From: Cryptomeria japonica
Taxonomy: Eukaryota; Streptophyta; Pinopsida; Cupressales; Cupressaceae
Assembly (NCBI RefSeq): GCF_030272615.1
Contig: NC_081410.1
Span: forward strand, 510,195,442 to 510,259,441
Reading direction: 5' to 3'
DNA length: 64,000 nt
In this document: one piece after another, positions 34,606-47,060 of the stretch
Layout: every line of letters starts with the position of its first letter
How positions within the stretch are numbered: position 1 is the stretch's first letter
Made by a program: the position numbers and the translations under genes
Notes under the pieces: model-generated
Database searches by the model: none
What the model saw: only the letters and a program-made list of their open reading frames with translations
Told to the model about the DNA's origin: nothing

Positions 34606-35663
34606 TGTTGGTATTTTGGTATGGTTTTGTCATTGATGTCAACACCTACTAAAACACTAGCACTTTGGAGATCCAGCAACATTCACCGGCAAACAAGTAA
34701 CTATTGCACAGTTATTGGTAGATGGTTCACCGGCAAGATATAATGATCATCAACACTTGGAATGGCATGGAAGACACATGGTTATGTCAAAGACATCATT
34801 TGGACATCTTTTCTTGGAGTTTTGATCATTGGTATATTCATATTTGCATATTTGCTTTTACCGGCAAATAGGTCCAAGGTTATCCAGGGTTACACCGGTA
34901 GGTTTATCTTTTCCAGATCAACATGGCACGCTATGGAGATAATTAATTATTGTTGTAAATGCATTAAGTCGACATGTTCAATCGGTTATTGCATCAGATA
35001 TTATATTGTTTGTAAAATGTTTTTATTGTAATATCTTGTAGAGCCGACCTACTAAAATTGGTCTTAGGTTATGGTATAAACGTAAGATCTTATTTGTAAG
35101 ATCAAATGTGGAATGTGAAAAAGGAGTGTGTGAAGGTATATGCAAGATTAAGCAGAGATATACACGAAGACATCATTTGAAGGTGAAGCTAGGTTTTTGT
35201 GGAAGCATATCAGCATTACACCAGTACTGAATCCAACATATGAAGATGCTATTTTGTGCAGTACATTATTATTGGATTTAACCATAGAACTGTAGTTAGT
35301 GTGACTCCCATTTTGTGATTGAGCAGTGAGCTCTAGGCTATTGGCCTTTCTTCATGTGCAGACCCCATTTATGTACACTTACTATCTGCAGTAGTATCAT
35401 CTGATTGTGGGTAAGGTTTCCCACCGTGGTTTTTCCCCTTATAGGGTTTTCACGTCCAAATATTGGTGTTATGTGTTGTGGACAACTTTGTGTTTATGTT
35501 TCATGCATTAATATTTACCGGTATAGCAATTAATTGTTAAAACTATCTACCGGCATACTTAACTGGCTTACCAGTATTAGGCATTAAGTTGGATAAGTTG
35601 TTTTTGGTTTAAATTTATTTGACAATTGATTCACCGCCCCCTCTCAGTTCTCTAGACCTAATA
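34606..35663 (+). mobile_element. Solo copia LTR in G1 5' LTR
   Basis: This 1,058-bp insertion starts TGTTGGTATTTTGG and ends TCTAGACCTAATA, flanked by the perfect 5-bp repeat gtatc (34601-34605 and 35664-35668). Near its end is the shared copia U5 motif (gattcaccgccccctctcag, about 35628-35647), and at about 35424 the 'gtggtttttcccc' block. These set plus orientation. No internal region is present. Confidence 0.88.
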
Positions 35664-35668
35664 GTATC

Positions 35669-36164
35669 AACTCATGTTCGTGATTATTGCACATTTGAGA
35701 CCCATGTGGTCATTGTATCAATAAAATATGTAACCTTGGCATTATATTTGTGTATTTCATTTGTACTATTGTAAGCCATGAAATTATTGAATATTTTAAT
35801 CTTAATTCAGTTGAATGTATGTTATTTCAGTTATCTATAGTCTTATGTGCAAATGCTTCATTGCAAGTAAATATATTGTACCACTTTAAATCTTTCAATG
35901 TGGAATTCAGTTTATGAATATGATTTAATTAATGTAATTGAGTTTCCTAATTAGATGGATAATTGGATTAACCTTTTGATGTTGTTTAAGTTACGAAGTA
36001 ATCTTCGTTGGAAACCCTTTAGGATTTCATTTGTTAGACTTCCACTTGTGTTATTAAACATGTAATGTTATAATTAATGCACTTAATCTGTTAGAAAAAC
36101 TTATTTCACCCTTTAATTGCCTTGTAGTGTTGTTTTCCATTAGGGTTCCTAGCGAGGTATTACA
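35669..36164 (+). repeat. G1 5' LTR, piece 3
   Basis: It continues after the solo LTR ('aactcatgttcgtg', compare 51861 on) and ends 'gcgaggtattaca', followed by the primer site. Confidence 0.92.
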
Positions 36165-36166
36165 TT

Positions 36167-36180
36167 TGGTATCAGAGCCC
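36167..36180 (+). other. G1 primer-binding site (initiator-Met type)
   Basis: TGGTATCAGAGCCC lies two bases after the LTR. Confidence 0.93.
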
Positions 36181-36317
36181 ATGTTTCAACACTGGCTACT
36201 CTGGAATTGTAGTGAGCTCATTTAGCTTTACCTTTCATGTAGGTCTTAGTGTTTGTGTTTCCCTTGTTTTATCCTTGTCGTACATCTAAACCATTTTCTC
36301 TTTTGCAGTGTTAGGTC

Positions 36318-37570
36318 ATGGCTAGGAAATCCAAGGGAGGTGGCCATGTTGGTGGCCACAATAGAGGTAGAGGTGGGGGATGGGGTTGAGGTTTTGACCA
36401 CCATAGTCCATCACCACCACCCACTCATGTGAGTGTGGATCAGGAGCAGTCTGTTCATCAGGATGAGCAACATGCATGAGAGAAGGTTCCCAAAAATGAA
36501 GAGATGAGACAAATATTTCAAGAGGTTCTAGCCAGGCTAGGCCCTAGGCCTGAGGCTATTCAGCCCATCCATGCTTAAGTTGGAGAGTTGCATCAACAGG
36601 TTCTAGAGGAGAGAGAGAGAGAGGTCTCCTAGAAGGAGAGAGGTCCCAATTGACCAGGACCCAGCTCCCATGGGTCACATAAGGGACTTGATGAGGTCCA
36701 ATCCTCCTTTCTTTGATGGAAAGGGCACTGGTCTCAAGGTAGAGACTTGGCTTATCAGCTTAGATCAATGTTTCACCATGTATCCATATGGTAGTAACAC
36801 CAAGGCAAGATGTACTATCATGTGTCTTGAGAGATTTGCATCTATATGGTGGCAGTTAGAGGAGGAGAGGATCGGTGTTAGCATTAGCACTATATCATGG
36901 GAGATCTTTTTGGAGAGATTCAAGGCATGATTTCTCTCACCCCACTCAAGGCAGTCTTGGGTAGATGAGTTCTATGCTTTGTGCCAACATGGTTTGTTAG
37001 TAGATTAGTTTGAGCATTGGTTCTACGAGCTTAAACAATATGCCAGAATTGGCAATGATGAGGCAATGCTTGTACAACACTTCTTGAGGGGTCTTAATGA
37101 TCACATCAGTGGAGGAGTGAGAGTGATTGAGTCAGCTTCAGTGGAGGTAGCCATTGCAAAAGCTAGGTTGGTAGAGAAGAAACTTAGCCATGCACATGGT
37201 GGTCAGTCGAGAGTGCAGATTAGGAGTGCGCCTTTCAGTGGGCTCAGAGTTCAGGGGAACCAGTCCCAACCAGCTACACCATTTAGGAGTCCTCAAGCAC
37301 CCGCTAAGGGTGGACAACAACAACAACCATCGAGACCGAAATAGTTCCAGGGCCAACAGGGTGGCAATTCCCAGTATAGGAGGAACAACAACTGGTAGAG
37401 GAGTAGACAGGGTCTTCCACGGTAGTCCTCTCAGGTTGCATCTCAAGCCCCTAGTAGGGGAAGCTTCCAGCTGTCCAGTGGGTTGACTAGAGATAGAGGA
37501 CCAGGTAGGGAGGCTTGCTTCTCTTGTGGATAGTTTGGTCATATAGTCGCTTAGTGCCCTCGGTGTTCTC
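36318..37570 (+). pseudogene. G1 gag
   Basis: ATG 36318 opens MARKSKGGGHVGGHNRGRGG, stopping soon. The frame shifts at the GA-repeat near 36607-36623, after which it reads RSNPPFFDGKG, VETWLISLDQCF, ASIWWQLEEERIG and LERFKA (Retrotrans_gag). It then passes through stops to FYELKQYARIGNDEAMLVQHFLRGL and a zinc knuckle at about 37516-37557. That knuckle keeps all four Cys/His ligands (CX2CX4HX4C) although two stops fall inside it. Confidence 0.85.
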
Positions 37571-38190
37571 ACCTGACAGGGAGTCAGAGGCCAACAGCAT
37601 TAGAGCCGACAATAGGGGATACAGCTAGATCCCATAGAGTATTCGCAGTGATTGATGACCACTAGGCTAAGCATCAGGGTATAGTTATTGAGGCTGTAGG
37701 TGTGTTGTGTGGTATTCCTGTCTCTGTGCTTTTCAATTCTTTGGATTCTTTCATTTCTTCATCCATTGTGGAGCGGTGCGGGCTCACGTCTGCTAAGCAG
37801 GCGAATAGGTGGCAAGTAGAGTTGGCTATCAGAGTGCGTATGTCTGTAGATGCCCTTGTTCCTAGTTGTGAGTTGGACCTAAGACCCTTTGAGTCATTCC
37901 CTTGGGGTCTTATGGAGTGGTGTTGGGGATGGATTGGCTATCATCTCATAGTGCTCATGTAGACTATCATCAGAAGATAGTAGAGTGTGTAGATGACCAT
38001 GGTAGGAAAGTGGGAATCGTTGGAGTTCAACAATCGATATCCTTATGTATGATTTCCGCTATGAAACTTAAGCGATGTATATCTAAGAGAGTCAAGAAAT
38101 CGCTCTTCATGGTCACCCTATTCTTTGAGAGTATGTTGATGTGTTTTCGTTGGATATTCATGGTATGCCTCCGAAGTGAGACATAGACTT
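37571..38190 (+). pseudogene. G1 aspartic protease region
   Basis: It reads GIVIEAVGVLCGIPVSVLFN, where the expected D-S-G-A is N-S-L-D, so the active site is lost. SFISSSIVERCG and, after frame changes, MDWLSSHSAHVDYHQKIVEC follow; the latter is the usual block before gypsy RT. Confidence 0.8.
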
Positions 38191-39147
38191 TCGCATTGAC
38201 TTGGTTCCTGGTGCAGAACCTATTTTGAGAGCTCCATATCAGATGACTACTTAGGAGTTGAGTGAGTTGAAGTTGCAAATGGAGGAATTGTTGGCCAAGG
38301 GGTTCATTCATCCTAGTGTTTCCCCTTGGGGTGTGCCTATTATCTTCATTAATAAGAAGGATGGTTCTCTTCGGTTATGCATTGATTACCGACAGCTGAA
38401 TAAGGTAACCATCTGGAATCGATAGCCATTGCCTCATATAGATGATCTTTTCGATCTGGTGAAGGGAGCCAAAGTGTTCTCTAAGATTGATCTGAAATCT
38501 GGGTATCACTATTTGTGCATTCATGATGCAGACATTCATAGGATGACGTTTCATACTCGTTATGGTCACTATGAGTTCACAGTGGTACCATTTGGGTTGA
38601 TGAACGCGCCTTCATTTTTTATGAGCCTCATGAATGGGGTTTTCCTCACCTACCTTGATCATTTTTTCCTTGTGTTCTTGGATGGCATATTGATTTATTC
38701 TAGATCTATGGAAGAGCATGAGGGTCACTTGCGACAGGTATTATAGTGCTTGAGGGAGAATTATCTTTATGCCAATTTGGAGAAGTGTGATTTCTTCCAG
38801 TCAGAGGTGAACTATCTTGGTCATGTGGTTTTGGGAGAAGGTGTATCTGTGGATCCTTCAAAGACCTAAGACATAGTGGATTGGCCAGCATTGACCAATG
38901 TTTCAAAAGTTTGGAGTTTTATGGGTTTGGCCAGATATTACCGTCGCTTTGTTCAGGGTTTTTCCTGGATAGGTCACCTAATTACTTCTCTTTAGAGGAA
39001 AGGGAAGAAGTTTGTTTGGTCAAAGTAGTGCGAGTAAGCTTTTCATATGTTGAAAGAACTCGTTGTCAGTGCTCCAATTTTGGTAGTCCCTGATTCATCC
39101 AAAGATTTTATGGTATGCACAAATGCCTCTTTAGAAGGTATAGGTGA
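38191..39147 (+). pseudogene. G1 reverse transcriptase and start of RNase H
   Basis: Motifs in order with stops: [72 protein letters not shown], then [12 protein letters not shown], where the catalytic YLDD/FLDD reads FLDG. After it come NLEKCDFF-like, VNYLGHVV, YYRRFVQGF-like pieces and the RNase H opening CTNASLEGIG, cut by C3. The RNase H sequence continues at 46739 with AVLM. Confidence 0.85.
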
Positions 39148-40664
39148 TGGCATTTTAACAGACAATAAGAGATTGTTGGCATTTCAATAAGGATATTGAG
39201 AAGGTTGTTGATGATTATGGATATAATTGATTAAAGATGTTTACTATCTTAATATTATTATTTTGTCATTGATGTCAAGAAATTGATTTTCTAATTTAGT
39301 ATGATGTTGCCATATCTTAAGCAGTATGATTTGATGAGTATAAAGATGTCGGTAAAAGACACAGAAATAATGTGATGAATAAGGGGAGGAATAAGTTATT
39401 CAATGGGCAACTATTACTGAGTTAGACAATGATGAGATCATGATGTTTAGATTGTTTGGATATCCTACATATGTTGTTGATTGTAAGGTTAATACTATAC
39501 TATGTTACCGAGCAAAGAACCTAGTCAGTAAACCCTAAGGAACCTAATCGGTTAACCCTAAGGTTATCTCTATCGGTTAATGAAGGCGGAATGTGTACCG
39601 AGTGAAGTTTAGTATTTATCGAGTTGCAACCGAGCTGCAACAGAATGCATTAAATGATTAAAAACATTATTTAATGAAGGAAGATGATGAGCTGGAATTG
39701 ATTAAATGATTGGTATGCCATGTATGAAGTTTGTTAAGAATCTATGGTAAAGGAAAATCGGTAGAAAGATCTACAGCGCAGATTGAACCGCAATACCTTA
39801 GCACAAGTTCCAAGAAATGTATGCAAGTTCCAAGGTGAGGTAAAATGTTTTCAAATCAAAGGATACATTGAACCTGGTCATGTTTGAAGATTTGATGGCT
39901 ATGCTTGATCATGGAAAATGTGATCAAGGAGATTAAGTGGTTAGCAAATTGTTTATAAATAAGGAATTGTTCATAAACAATGTATGTGGGCAAGTGTATG
40001 CACAGGGATGCTACATAGTGATTACCGAGCACACAAGCTTGAAAACCTATTTGAATAATAGAGTATAGAGCCCAATAGATGGACAAGATAAGTCCTATGA
40101 CTAGATTGTATTGAGCAAATAAGAATCTACTTTAGCATTTTAGATGTGAAGTTGCAGATAGATTTTTATTACTGTTATTTTGTGAAGTGACAGAAAATCT
40201 CTTAACCAAGTGGACAACAGTCTTATTTGTAAAACCCTCTAGCAGGGTGACATTTTGATTGAGTGTTTGAAATCCTTTAACAAGGTCACTTCTACCAAGG
40301 TGAAGATCCTAACAGATCTGAGGGAAATCCCTTAACCGGGTCACATCTAGTAATGTGTTTGTAATCTTTAATAGGATTTACTTTTAACCGAGCATACTCT
40401 AGAAGAGTATATTTCTTAGTGGGTCCGAAATCCCACAGTGGTTTTTCCCTATTTGGGTTTCCATGTTAAATCTGGTGTTATGAGTTTTATGATATTTATA
40501 TGCTTATGAGTTTGCATGTTTAGAAGTTTTGGTTATATTGCTGAAATATATGTTATCGAGGTTGAATCTGTTCATTTTAAGGAAGATTAAGTTTATATGA
40601 TTCACCCCCCCCTCATCTTGTTAGCTTGGCATCTGTACTTAACAATTAAGTATCAGAACTATCA
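39148..40664 (+). repeat. C3 5' LTR
   Basis: It starts TGGCATTTTAACAG. It has a short duplication near 39525-39560 ('aaccctaaggaacctaatcg') absent from the 3' copy. A TATA box TATAAATA is at 39954-39961, the 'gtggtttttccctatttggg' block at about 40438, and the U5 motif 'gattcaccccccc' near 40600. Confidence 0.92.
39954..39961 (+). promoter_or_regulatory. TATA box, C3 5' LTR
   Basis: TATAAATA is conserved in the 3' LTR at 46035-46042. Confidence 0.55.
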
Positions 40665-40666
40665 AT

Positions 40667-40678
40667 TGGTATCAGAGC
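40667..40678 (+). other. C3 primer-binding site (initiator-Met type)
   Basis: TGGTATCAGAGC lies two bases after the LTR. Confidence 0.93.
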
Positions 40679-40729
40679 TTTGGACTCCAGAAGAAAAAGT
40701 TTAAAGGTACTTGAGGAAAAGATCCAAAG

Positions 40730-41930
40730 ATGTATAAGAGGGATGCACCGAAGCTGAACAAGTCAAGTTTCTCTACATGGCAGAAAAGGATGAAGTTGCA
40801 CCTATCAGGAGTTGGATAATATGTTGTATATTATTTGGAGAATGATTTCATTACACCGAGCACCTATCCATTGACAATGGAAGAGATAAAGGCAAAGCAA
40901 GAACATATTCAAGCAATGATTGAAATAACATTTGCATTGACTGACTCAGAGTTTAATGATCTAGAAGGCTACAATGATGCCAAGGCAATGTGGGACAAGC
41001 TCATATCTGTGTATGGAGGTGATGAACATGTTCAAAGAGAAAAAGTGGATAGTCTAAGAGGACAACTTGAATCTATGAGGATGAATGAAGGTGAGAACGT
41101 AACCCAGTATAGTACAAGACTAAAGGAGATTGTCAATCAAATCAAAGGAGCAGGAGGAACCATTGAAGAAAAGTATGTCACAAGTAAGTTATTGAGAACC
41201 CTTCTACCTTCTTATGCAATCTGAGTCTCTGCAATAAATGAATTCAGGTCTGTACCCAATATGCCAGTTTCTTTGGATGCTACTATTGGTAAGCTACATG
41301 CATTTGAATTAATTAATTTTGATAATAGTGGGTCTTCGGTAAATAAAATTGAATCTACATTCAGTTCTTTTCATCTTGGTGAATCTAATGATTACAATGA
41401 TAGAATGAGTAATTATTCTGAAGGGGATCATAGTGGAGCAAGTGAAAGATTTCGTAAGAACATAGAAGAAGTACACAAACTGTATGAGGAAATCAAAAAG
41501 CAAGAAGAGTTTGAAGCACTATTAGCCAGAAGGTTACCAAGAGGCAAAGGTAAGTATAAAAGAAAACTACCTTTGAAATATTTCAATTGTGATAAGATAG
41601 CACACATGGTTTCTAACTGTCCTGACAAAGATTCTACTGAAAAGAGAGATTACTGAGATGACAGACAGAAAAATAATCATTACAGAGGATACCGATACTT
41701 CAGAAGAAGAGATAGAAAGTCATGCCTAATAGCCAACGAGGAATCAAATTATGATAAATTAGATGAAACTAATACAGAGGAAGTAGTTTATATGGCTATC
41801 AAAGATGGATCAGATGAAGAAAGGTATGAAGAAAAAACCCTAATATCTCACATAAATACTAATGATTCTTGGATCATAGATAGTGGATGCTCACATCACA
41901 TGACAAGTGATAAACACAAGTTTGTTATGT
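40730..41930 (+). pseudogene. C3 gag and protease N-terminus
   Basis: ATG 40730 gives MYKRDAPKLNKSSFSTWQKR. After a stop near 40821 it reads DAKAMWDKLISVYGGDEHVQ, GENVTQYSTRLKEIVNQIKG and LLRTLLPSYAI (UBN2-type gag). TGA at 41222 (probably CGA, Arg) and TGA at 41654 (probably TGG, Trp) interrupt it. The zinc knuckle has its first Cys changed (YFNCDKIAHMVSNC). The protease start NDSWIIDSGCSHHMTSDKHK is intact, and a deletion follows at about 41929. Confidence 0.9.
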
Positions 41931-43329
41931 AAGATTTGGTAATGATGCACCATGTCTGGTAAAAGGTAAAGGATCCATAACACTTCTTGACAATGCTAAA
42001 TGTAATGATGTTTATTGGGTTGAAGGTTTGAAATATAATATCTTGAGTGTAGCACAACTAAACAACACAAGTTACCGAATAGAATTTCAGAAAGGAATTG
42101 TCAAAGTTCATGACAAGCATGGAAAGTTAGCTGCTACTGGGACACAAACAAAAGGTAACACATTTCACCTTGACTCAACTCGGAATAATTGTCTTTATGC
42201 AAAGATAGATGATACCTAGTTATGACATAAAAGGTTTTGTCATGTAAATTTTGATAATCTAATCAAAATAAGCAAGAAGCACCAAGTAAGAGGTCTACCG
42301 AGTTTGGAAAAACCTGAGAATGCTATGTGTTGAGGATGCTAGATGGGTAAGATGACAAGATCAAGCTTTACAAGTAAGTCGTACACTTCTAAGGGAATTT
42401 TAGATCTTGTGCACACTGATCTTTGTGGTCCTATGAAAGTTTAAAGTTATTATGGTGATAAATATTTCATATTATTTGTGGATGATTATTCAAGGATGAT
42501 GTTAGTTATGTTTTTAAAAGAAAAATCAGAATCTTTTCAAATGTTTAAATGGTACAAGGCAAGAGTTGAAAATGAAACAGGAAGACAACTGAAATGTCTT
42601 AGATCTGATAGAGGAGGACAATTCACTTATGATGAATTTAACTTATTCTGCAATGATCATGGTATAAAAAGATAAGTCTCTACACCGAGAACTCCACAAC
42701 AAAATGGGATAGCTGAGAGAAGAAATAGATCTATTGTGGATTGTGCTAGAACCCTAATGATTGAAAATAAAGTGCCACAAACATTTTGGAGAGAAGCAAT
42801 AAGCACAGCAGTTTACACCCTGAACTGAGTACAACTGAAGAAAGGAACTTTGAAGACACCATATGAAATATGGTATGACAAGAAACCTAATGTAAGTTAC
42901 TTCAAAATCTTTGGAAGTAGATGCTATGTACACAAAGATGATAGAAATGGAAAGTTTGATCAGAAAAGTGAAGAAGGAACATTTCTTGGTTATTCTTCTA
43001 GAAGTAAAGCATTTAAATTTCTGATAAAATCATCTAACAAAATAGTAGAAAGTGCAAATGTGAAAATTGATGAATTTGTAGAAAGAAATGATGAAGGAAA
43101 TTCTATGGAACCAGAAGATTATGAAGGATTTGTCTATGTTCAACCGAGAAGTCCTACCGAGAAAGCTGTTGAAGAAAATGAAGATAATGTCCAGTTACCG
43201 AGTGATGAAGAAGATCATATAGAGCCTACTGAGCCTGTATTAGCCAAATATGTCAAAAGGAATCATGCATCAAGTCAAATTATAGGAGATAAAGATGATC
43301 CAGTGATGACAAGGAACAAACTGAGATAG
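41931..43329 (+). pseudogene. C3 protease end, GAG-pre-integrase and integrase
   Basis: VYWVEGLKYNILSVAQLNNT, then pre-integrase (HKRFCHVNFDNLIKISKKHQ) through several stops, then HTDLCGPMKV. The core reads FVDDYSRMMLVMFL (Asp), CLRSDRGGQFTYDEF (Asp) and QQNGIAERRNRSIVD (Glu), so the DDE residues are intact. The C-terminal part reads YEIWYDKKPNVSYFKIFGSR and FLGYSSRSKAFKFL. All stops lie in one frame; most fit W, Q or R codons. Confidence 0.9.
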
Positions 43330-44436
43330 AACACATGTCTGATATCTGAATTTGAACTGAGAATAGTGAAAGAGGCATTTAACAGTGAAGATTGGATAAA
43401 TGCTATGATAGAAGCGATTGATCAAATCAAGAAGAATGACACATGGACACTGGTCCCAAGACCAAAGGACAAAAATGTAATCGGTACAAAGTGGATTTTC
43501 ATTAACAAGTTGAATGAAAAAGGTGAGGTCATTCAAAATAAAGCAAGACTAGTTTGCAAAGGTTATGCTCAAGAAGAGGGAATTGATTATGGCGAGACTT
43601 TTGCACTTGTGGCAAGACTTGAAGGAGTAAGAACATTGTTGGCATATGCTGCTTTCAAAAATTTCAAGGTATATCAAATGGATGTCAAATCTGCATTTCT
43701 GAATGGTATATTAGAAGAAGAAGTTTATATTGAACAACCTAAAGGATTTGTTGAAGACAAGAATAAAGATCGAGTATGTAAATTGAACAAAGTTTTATAT
43801 GGTCTGAAACAAGCACCTAGAGCATGGTATGAAAGATTGCACTCTTATCTAATCAAGATTAGTTTTATAAGGATAAATGAAAACAACAATATGTACATGA
43901 AGAATGATGAAAATGGAATACTGATCTCAGCCATATTTGTTGATGATATTATCTTTTGTGGAAATGACTCTTTATGCAAGAACTTTGGAAATGAAATGAG
44001 CAAAGAATTTGAGATGTCATTAATCGATGAGATAAAGTATTTTATAGGTTTACAAATACTACAAATGAAAAATGAGATTTTCATTACTCAATCCAAATAT
44101 GTAAAGGAAATCTTGAAGAAATTTGGAATGGAGGATTCAAAACCAGTAAGTACTCCTATGACTACCAACTGTAAATTATCAAAGAATGATGAATTTGCAT
44201 CTGTTGATGAGACACTCTACCGATCTATGATTGGAAAATTGAAATATGTTGTTCACATCAGACCAGACATAGCACATACAGTAGGTATAGTTGCAATATT
44301 CTATGCAGATCCCAAGGAAACACACATGACAGCAATCAAGAGAATTTTCAGATACTTGAAAGGTACCGAGGATTACAGCTTAGTATATCAAAAAGGAAAT
44401 GCCTTTGATTTAAAAGTTTATACTGATGCTGATTAG
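43330..44436 (+). pseudogene. C3 reverse transcriptase
   Basis: A 356-codon open stretch: [104 protein letters not shown] (catalytic FVDD intact) and FIGLQI. TAG at 44434 falls in the DxDWAG box of RNase H (probably Trp). Confidence 0.94.
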
Positions 44437-44889
44437 GCAGGAAACATTGATGACAAAAAAAGAACAAGTGGAGGAGCTTTCTTTTTAGGAGAAAGACGAG
44501 TGAGTTGGCTTAGCAAGAAACAAGGATGTGTTTCACAGTCAACATCAGAAGCTGAATATGTTGCCGCAGTATTGAATTGTACCAAAATAGCATGGATCAA
44601 ACAACTGTTGGAAGGTATAAATGAGAAAGTTATCGAGTCAATAACTATATTCTGTGACAATAGTAGTGCCATTAACATTTCAAAGAATCCTGTTATGCAC
44701 TATAAGACAAAGCACATCTCTATCAAATATCATTATCTTAGAGAAGAAGCTCAAGAGAAGAAAGTGGTGTTGGAGTATGTTAGCACAAAAGAACAAATAG
44801 TAGATATCTTCACCAAGCCACTGCCAAGGGACACTTTTGAGTATTTCAGAAGCAAGTTAGGGGTCCTACCCCTATCTTCTACTCACTGA
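44437..44889 (+). pseudogene. C3 RNase H
   Basis: In frame with RT after one stop: KRTSGGAFFLGERRVSWLSK, STSEAEYVAAVLNC (Glu), ITIFCDNSSAINISKN (Asp), KTKHISIKYHYLRE and VDIFTKPLPRDTFEYFRSKL. Normal C-terminus at TGA 44887-44889. Confidence 0.94.
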
Positions 44890-45251
44890 CCGAGTTCGAT
44901 GAAAGCATCAATTTGATGAATCTACAGAATATTATGTGTGGATTGATGCTTATTTACACACTTTAGGATGTTTTCTAAAGGTGTGCAGGAAATAAATACA
45001 GGGAATAAGAATTGAAGACATAATGCTCTGACCGAGACTAAGTTGACACATAACAGCAAGGAATTTACTTCTCAGCAGAAGAAATCATGTTTTAGTTCTT
45101 TACTTTTTGGCATTGTTGTCAAAGGGGGAGAAGACTATTCTATGGGGAGAAGTCTGATGATAGGGGGAGAGCATTTCAGAATCTCACAACAATCTGAATC
45201 AATTAGATCAAATCAATTGGTTTTGCCATCAATGCCAAAGGGGGAGATTCT
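44890..45251 (+). other. C3 3' spacer and polypurine tract
   Basis: Non-coding. Purine runs 'aaagggggag' occur at 45121 and again just before the LTR (45237-45251), with 'tagggggaga' at 45161. Only the last adjoins the 3' LTR. Confidence 0.8.
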
Positions 45252-46731
45252 TGACATTTTAACAGACAATAAGAGATTGTTGGCATTTCAATAAGGATAT
45301 TGAGAAGGTTGTTGATGATTATGGATATAACTGATTAAGGATGTTTACTGTCTTAATATTATTATTTTGTCATTGATGTCAAGAAATTAATTTTCTAATT
45401 CAGTATGATGTTGCCATATCTTAAGAAGTATGATTTGATGAGTATAAAGATGTCAATAAAAGACATAGAAAGAATGTGATGAATAAGGGGAGGAATAAGT
45501 CATTCAATGGGCAACTATTACCGAGTTAGACAATGATGAGATCATGATGTTTAGATTGTTTGGATATCCTACATATGTTGTTGATTGTAAGGTTAATACT
45601 ATACTATGTTACCGAGCAAAGAACCTAGTCGGTAAACCCTAAGGTTATCAATTTCAGTTAATGATGGTGGAATGTCTACTGAGTGAAGTTTAGTATTTAC
45701 CGAGTTGCAACCAAGCTGCAATAGAATGCATTAAATGATTAAAAGCATTATTTAATGAAGGAAGCTGATGAGTTGGAATTGATTAAATGATTGGTATGTC
45801 GTGTATGAAGTTTGTTAAGAATCTATCGCAAAGGAAAATCGACAGAAAGATCTACAATGTAGATTGAACAACAATACCTTAGCACAAGTTCCAAGAAATG
45901 TATGCGAGTTCCAAGGTGAGGTAAAACATTTTTAGATCAAAGGATACATTGAACCTGGTCAAGTTTGAAGATCTGATGGCTATGATTGATCATGGGATAT
46001 GTGATCAAGGAGATTAAGCGGTTAGCAAATTGTTTATAAATAAGGAACTATTGATAAACAATGTATGCGGGCAAGTGTATGCACAGGGATGCTACATAGT
46101 GATTATCGAGCACAAAAGCTTGAAGACCTGTTTGAATAACAGAGTATAGAGCCCAGCAGATGGACAAGATAAGTCCTATGACTAGATTGTATTGAGCAAA
46201 TAAGAATCTACTTTAGCATTTTAGATGTGAAGTTCTAGATACATTTTTATTACTGTTATTTTGTGAAGTGACAGAAAATCTCTTAACTGAGTGGACTTAA
46301 CAGTCTTATTTGTAAAACCCTCTAGCAAGGTGACATTCTGATTGAGTGTTTGAAATCCTTTAACAAGGTGAAGATCCTAACAGATCTGAGGAAAATCCCT
46401 TAACCGGGTCACATCTAGCAATGTGTTTGTAATCTTTAATAGGATTTTCTTTTAACCAAACATACTCTAGAAGAGTATATTTCTTAGTGGGTCCAAAATC
46501 CCATAGTGGGTTTTCCCTATTTGGGTTTCCACGCTAAATCTGGGGTTATGAGTGTTATGATGTTTATATGCTTATGAGTTTGCATTAGCAGTTTTGGTTA
46601 TATTGCTTAAATATATGTTACCGAGGTTGAATCTATTGATTTTATGGAAGATTAAGTTTATATGATTCACCCCCCCCTCTCATCTTGTTAGCTTGGCATC
46701 TGTACTTAACAATTAAGTATAAGAACTATCA
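45252..46731 (+). repeat. C3 3' LTR
   Basis: It starts TGACATTTTAACAG (one change from the 5' copy) and ends 'gaactatca'. It matches 39148-40664 closely but lacks the duplication near 39530. Confidence 0.92.
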
Positions 46732-46738
46732 ATAGGTG

Positions 46739-47060
46739 CAGTGCTTATGTAGGATGGATGTGTGGTTGCCTATGAGTCTTGCAAACTCAAGGACCATGAG
46801 TTGAACTATCCATTTCATGATTTGGAGTTGGTAGCTATAGTGCATGCATTGGTTAGATGGCAACATTTTCTGTTGGGGCGTCGGTTTGAGTTGCATAGTG
46901 ATCACTGCAGTTTGTAGTATATCTTCACATAGTCGAACTTGAATGCTTGACAACAAAGATGGATGGAATTCCTCTGCGAGTATGATTTTGAGGTTTGATA
47001 TATACAGGGGAAGGAGAACATAGTGGAAGATGCTTTGAGTCATAGGTGGCATGAAGTTTC
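46739..47060 (+). pseudogene. G1 RNase H, remainder after C3
   Basis: It resumes AVLM, then VVAYESCKLKDHELNYPFHD, LVRWQHFLLGRRFELHSDH and GKENIVEDALSHR, a gypsy RNase H with about five in-frame stops (probable Q and W codons). Joined with 39122-39146 it gives an uninterrupted ASLEGIGAVLM. Confidence 0.88.

Larger units (their letters stand above)
39148..46731 (+). mobile_element. C3: Ty1/copia element, plus strand, in G1 RNase H
   Basis: LTRs are 39148-40664 and 45252-46731. The host sequence taggtg (39141-39146) is repeated at 46733-46738, and removing the element gives an intact G1 RNase H segment (LEGIGAVLM). Exact LTR ends are uncertain by one or two bases. Gag-protease is one frame and integrase to RNase H another; they are separated by one deletion near 41929. 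About a dozen stops, no other shift seen. Confidence 0.93.

Noticed and set aside
34394-35031. Frames spanning the G1 LTR and the solo LTR
   Set aside because: They cross or lie beside an insertion junction and match no protein.
40667-40678. tRNA-like TGGTATCAGAGC sites as tRNA genes
   Set aside because: Only the 3' complement of the tRNA is present beside each LTR. These are primer sites.
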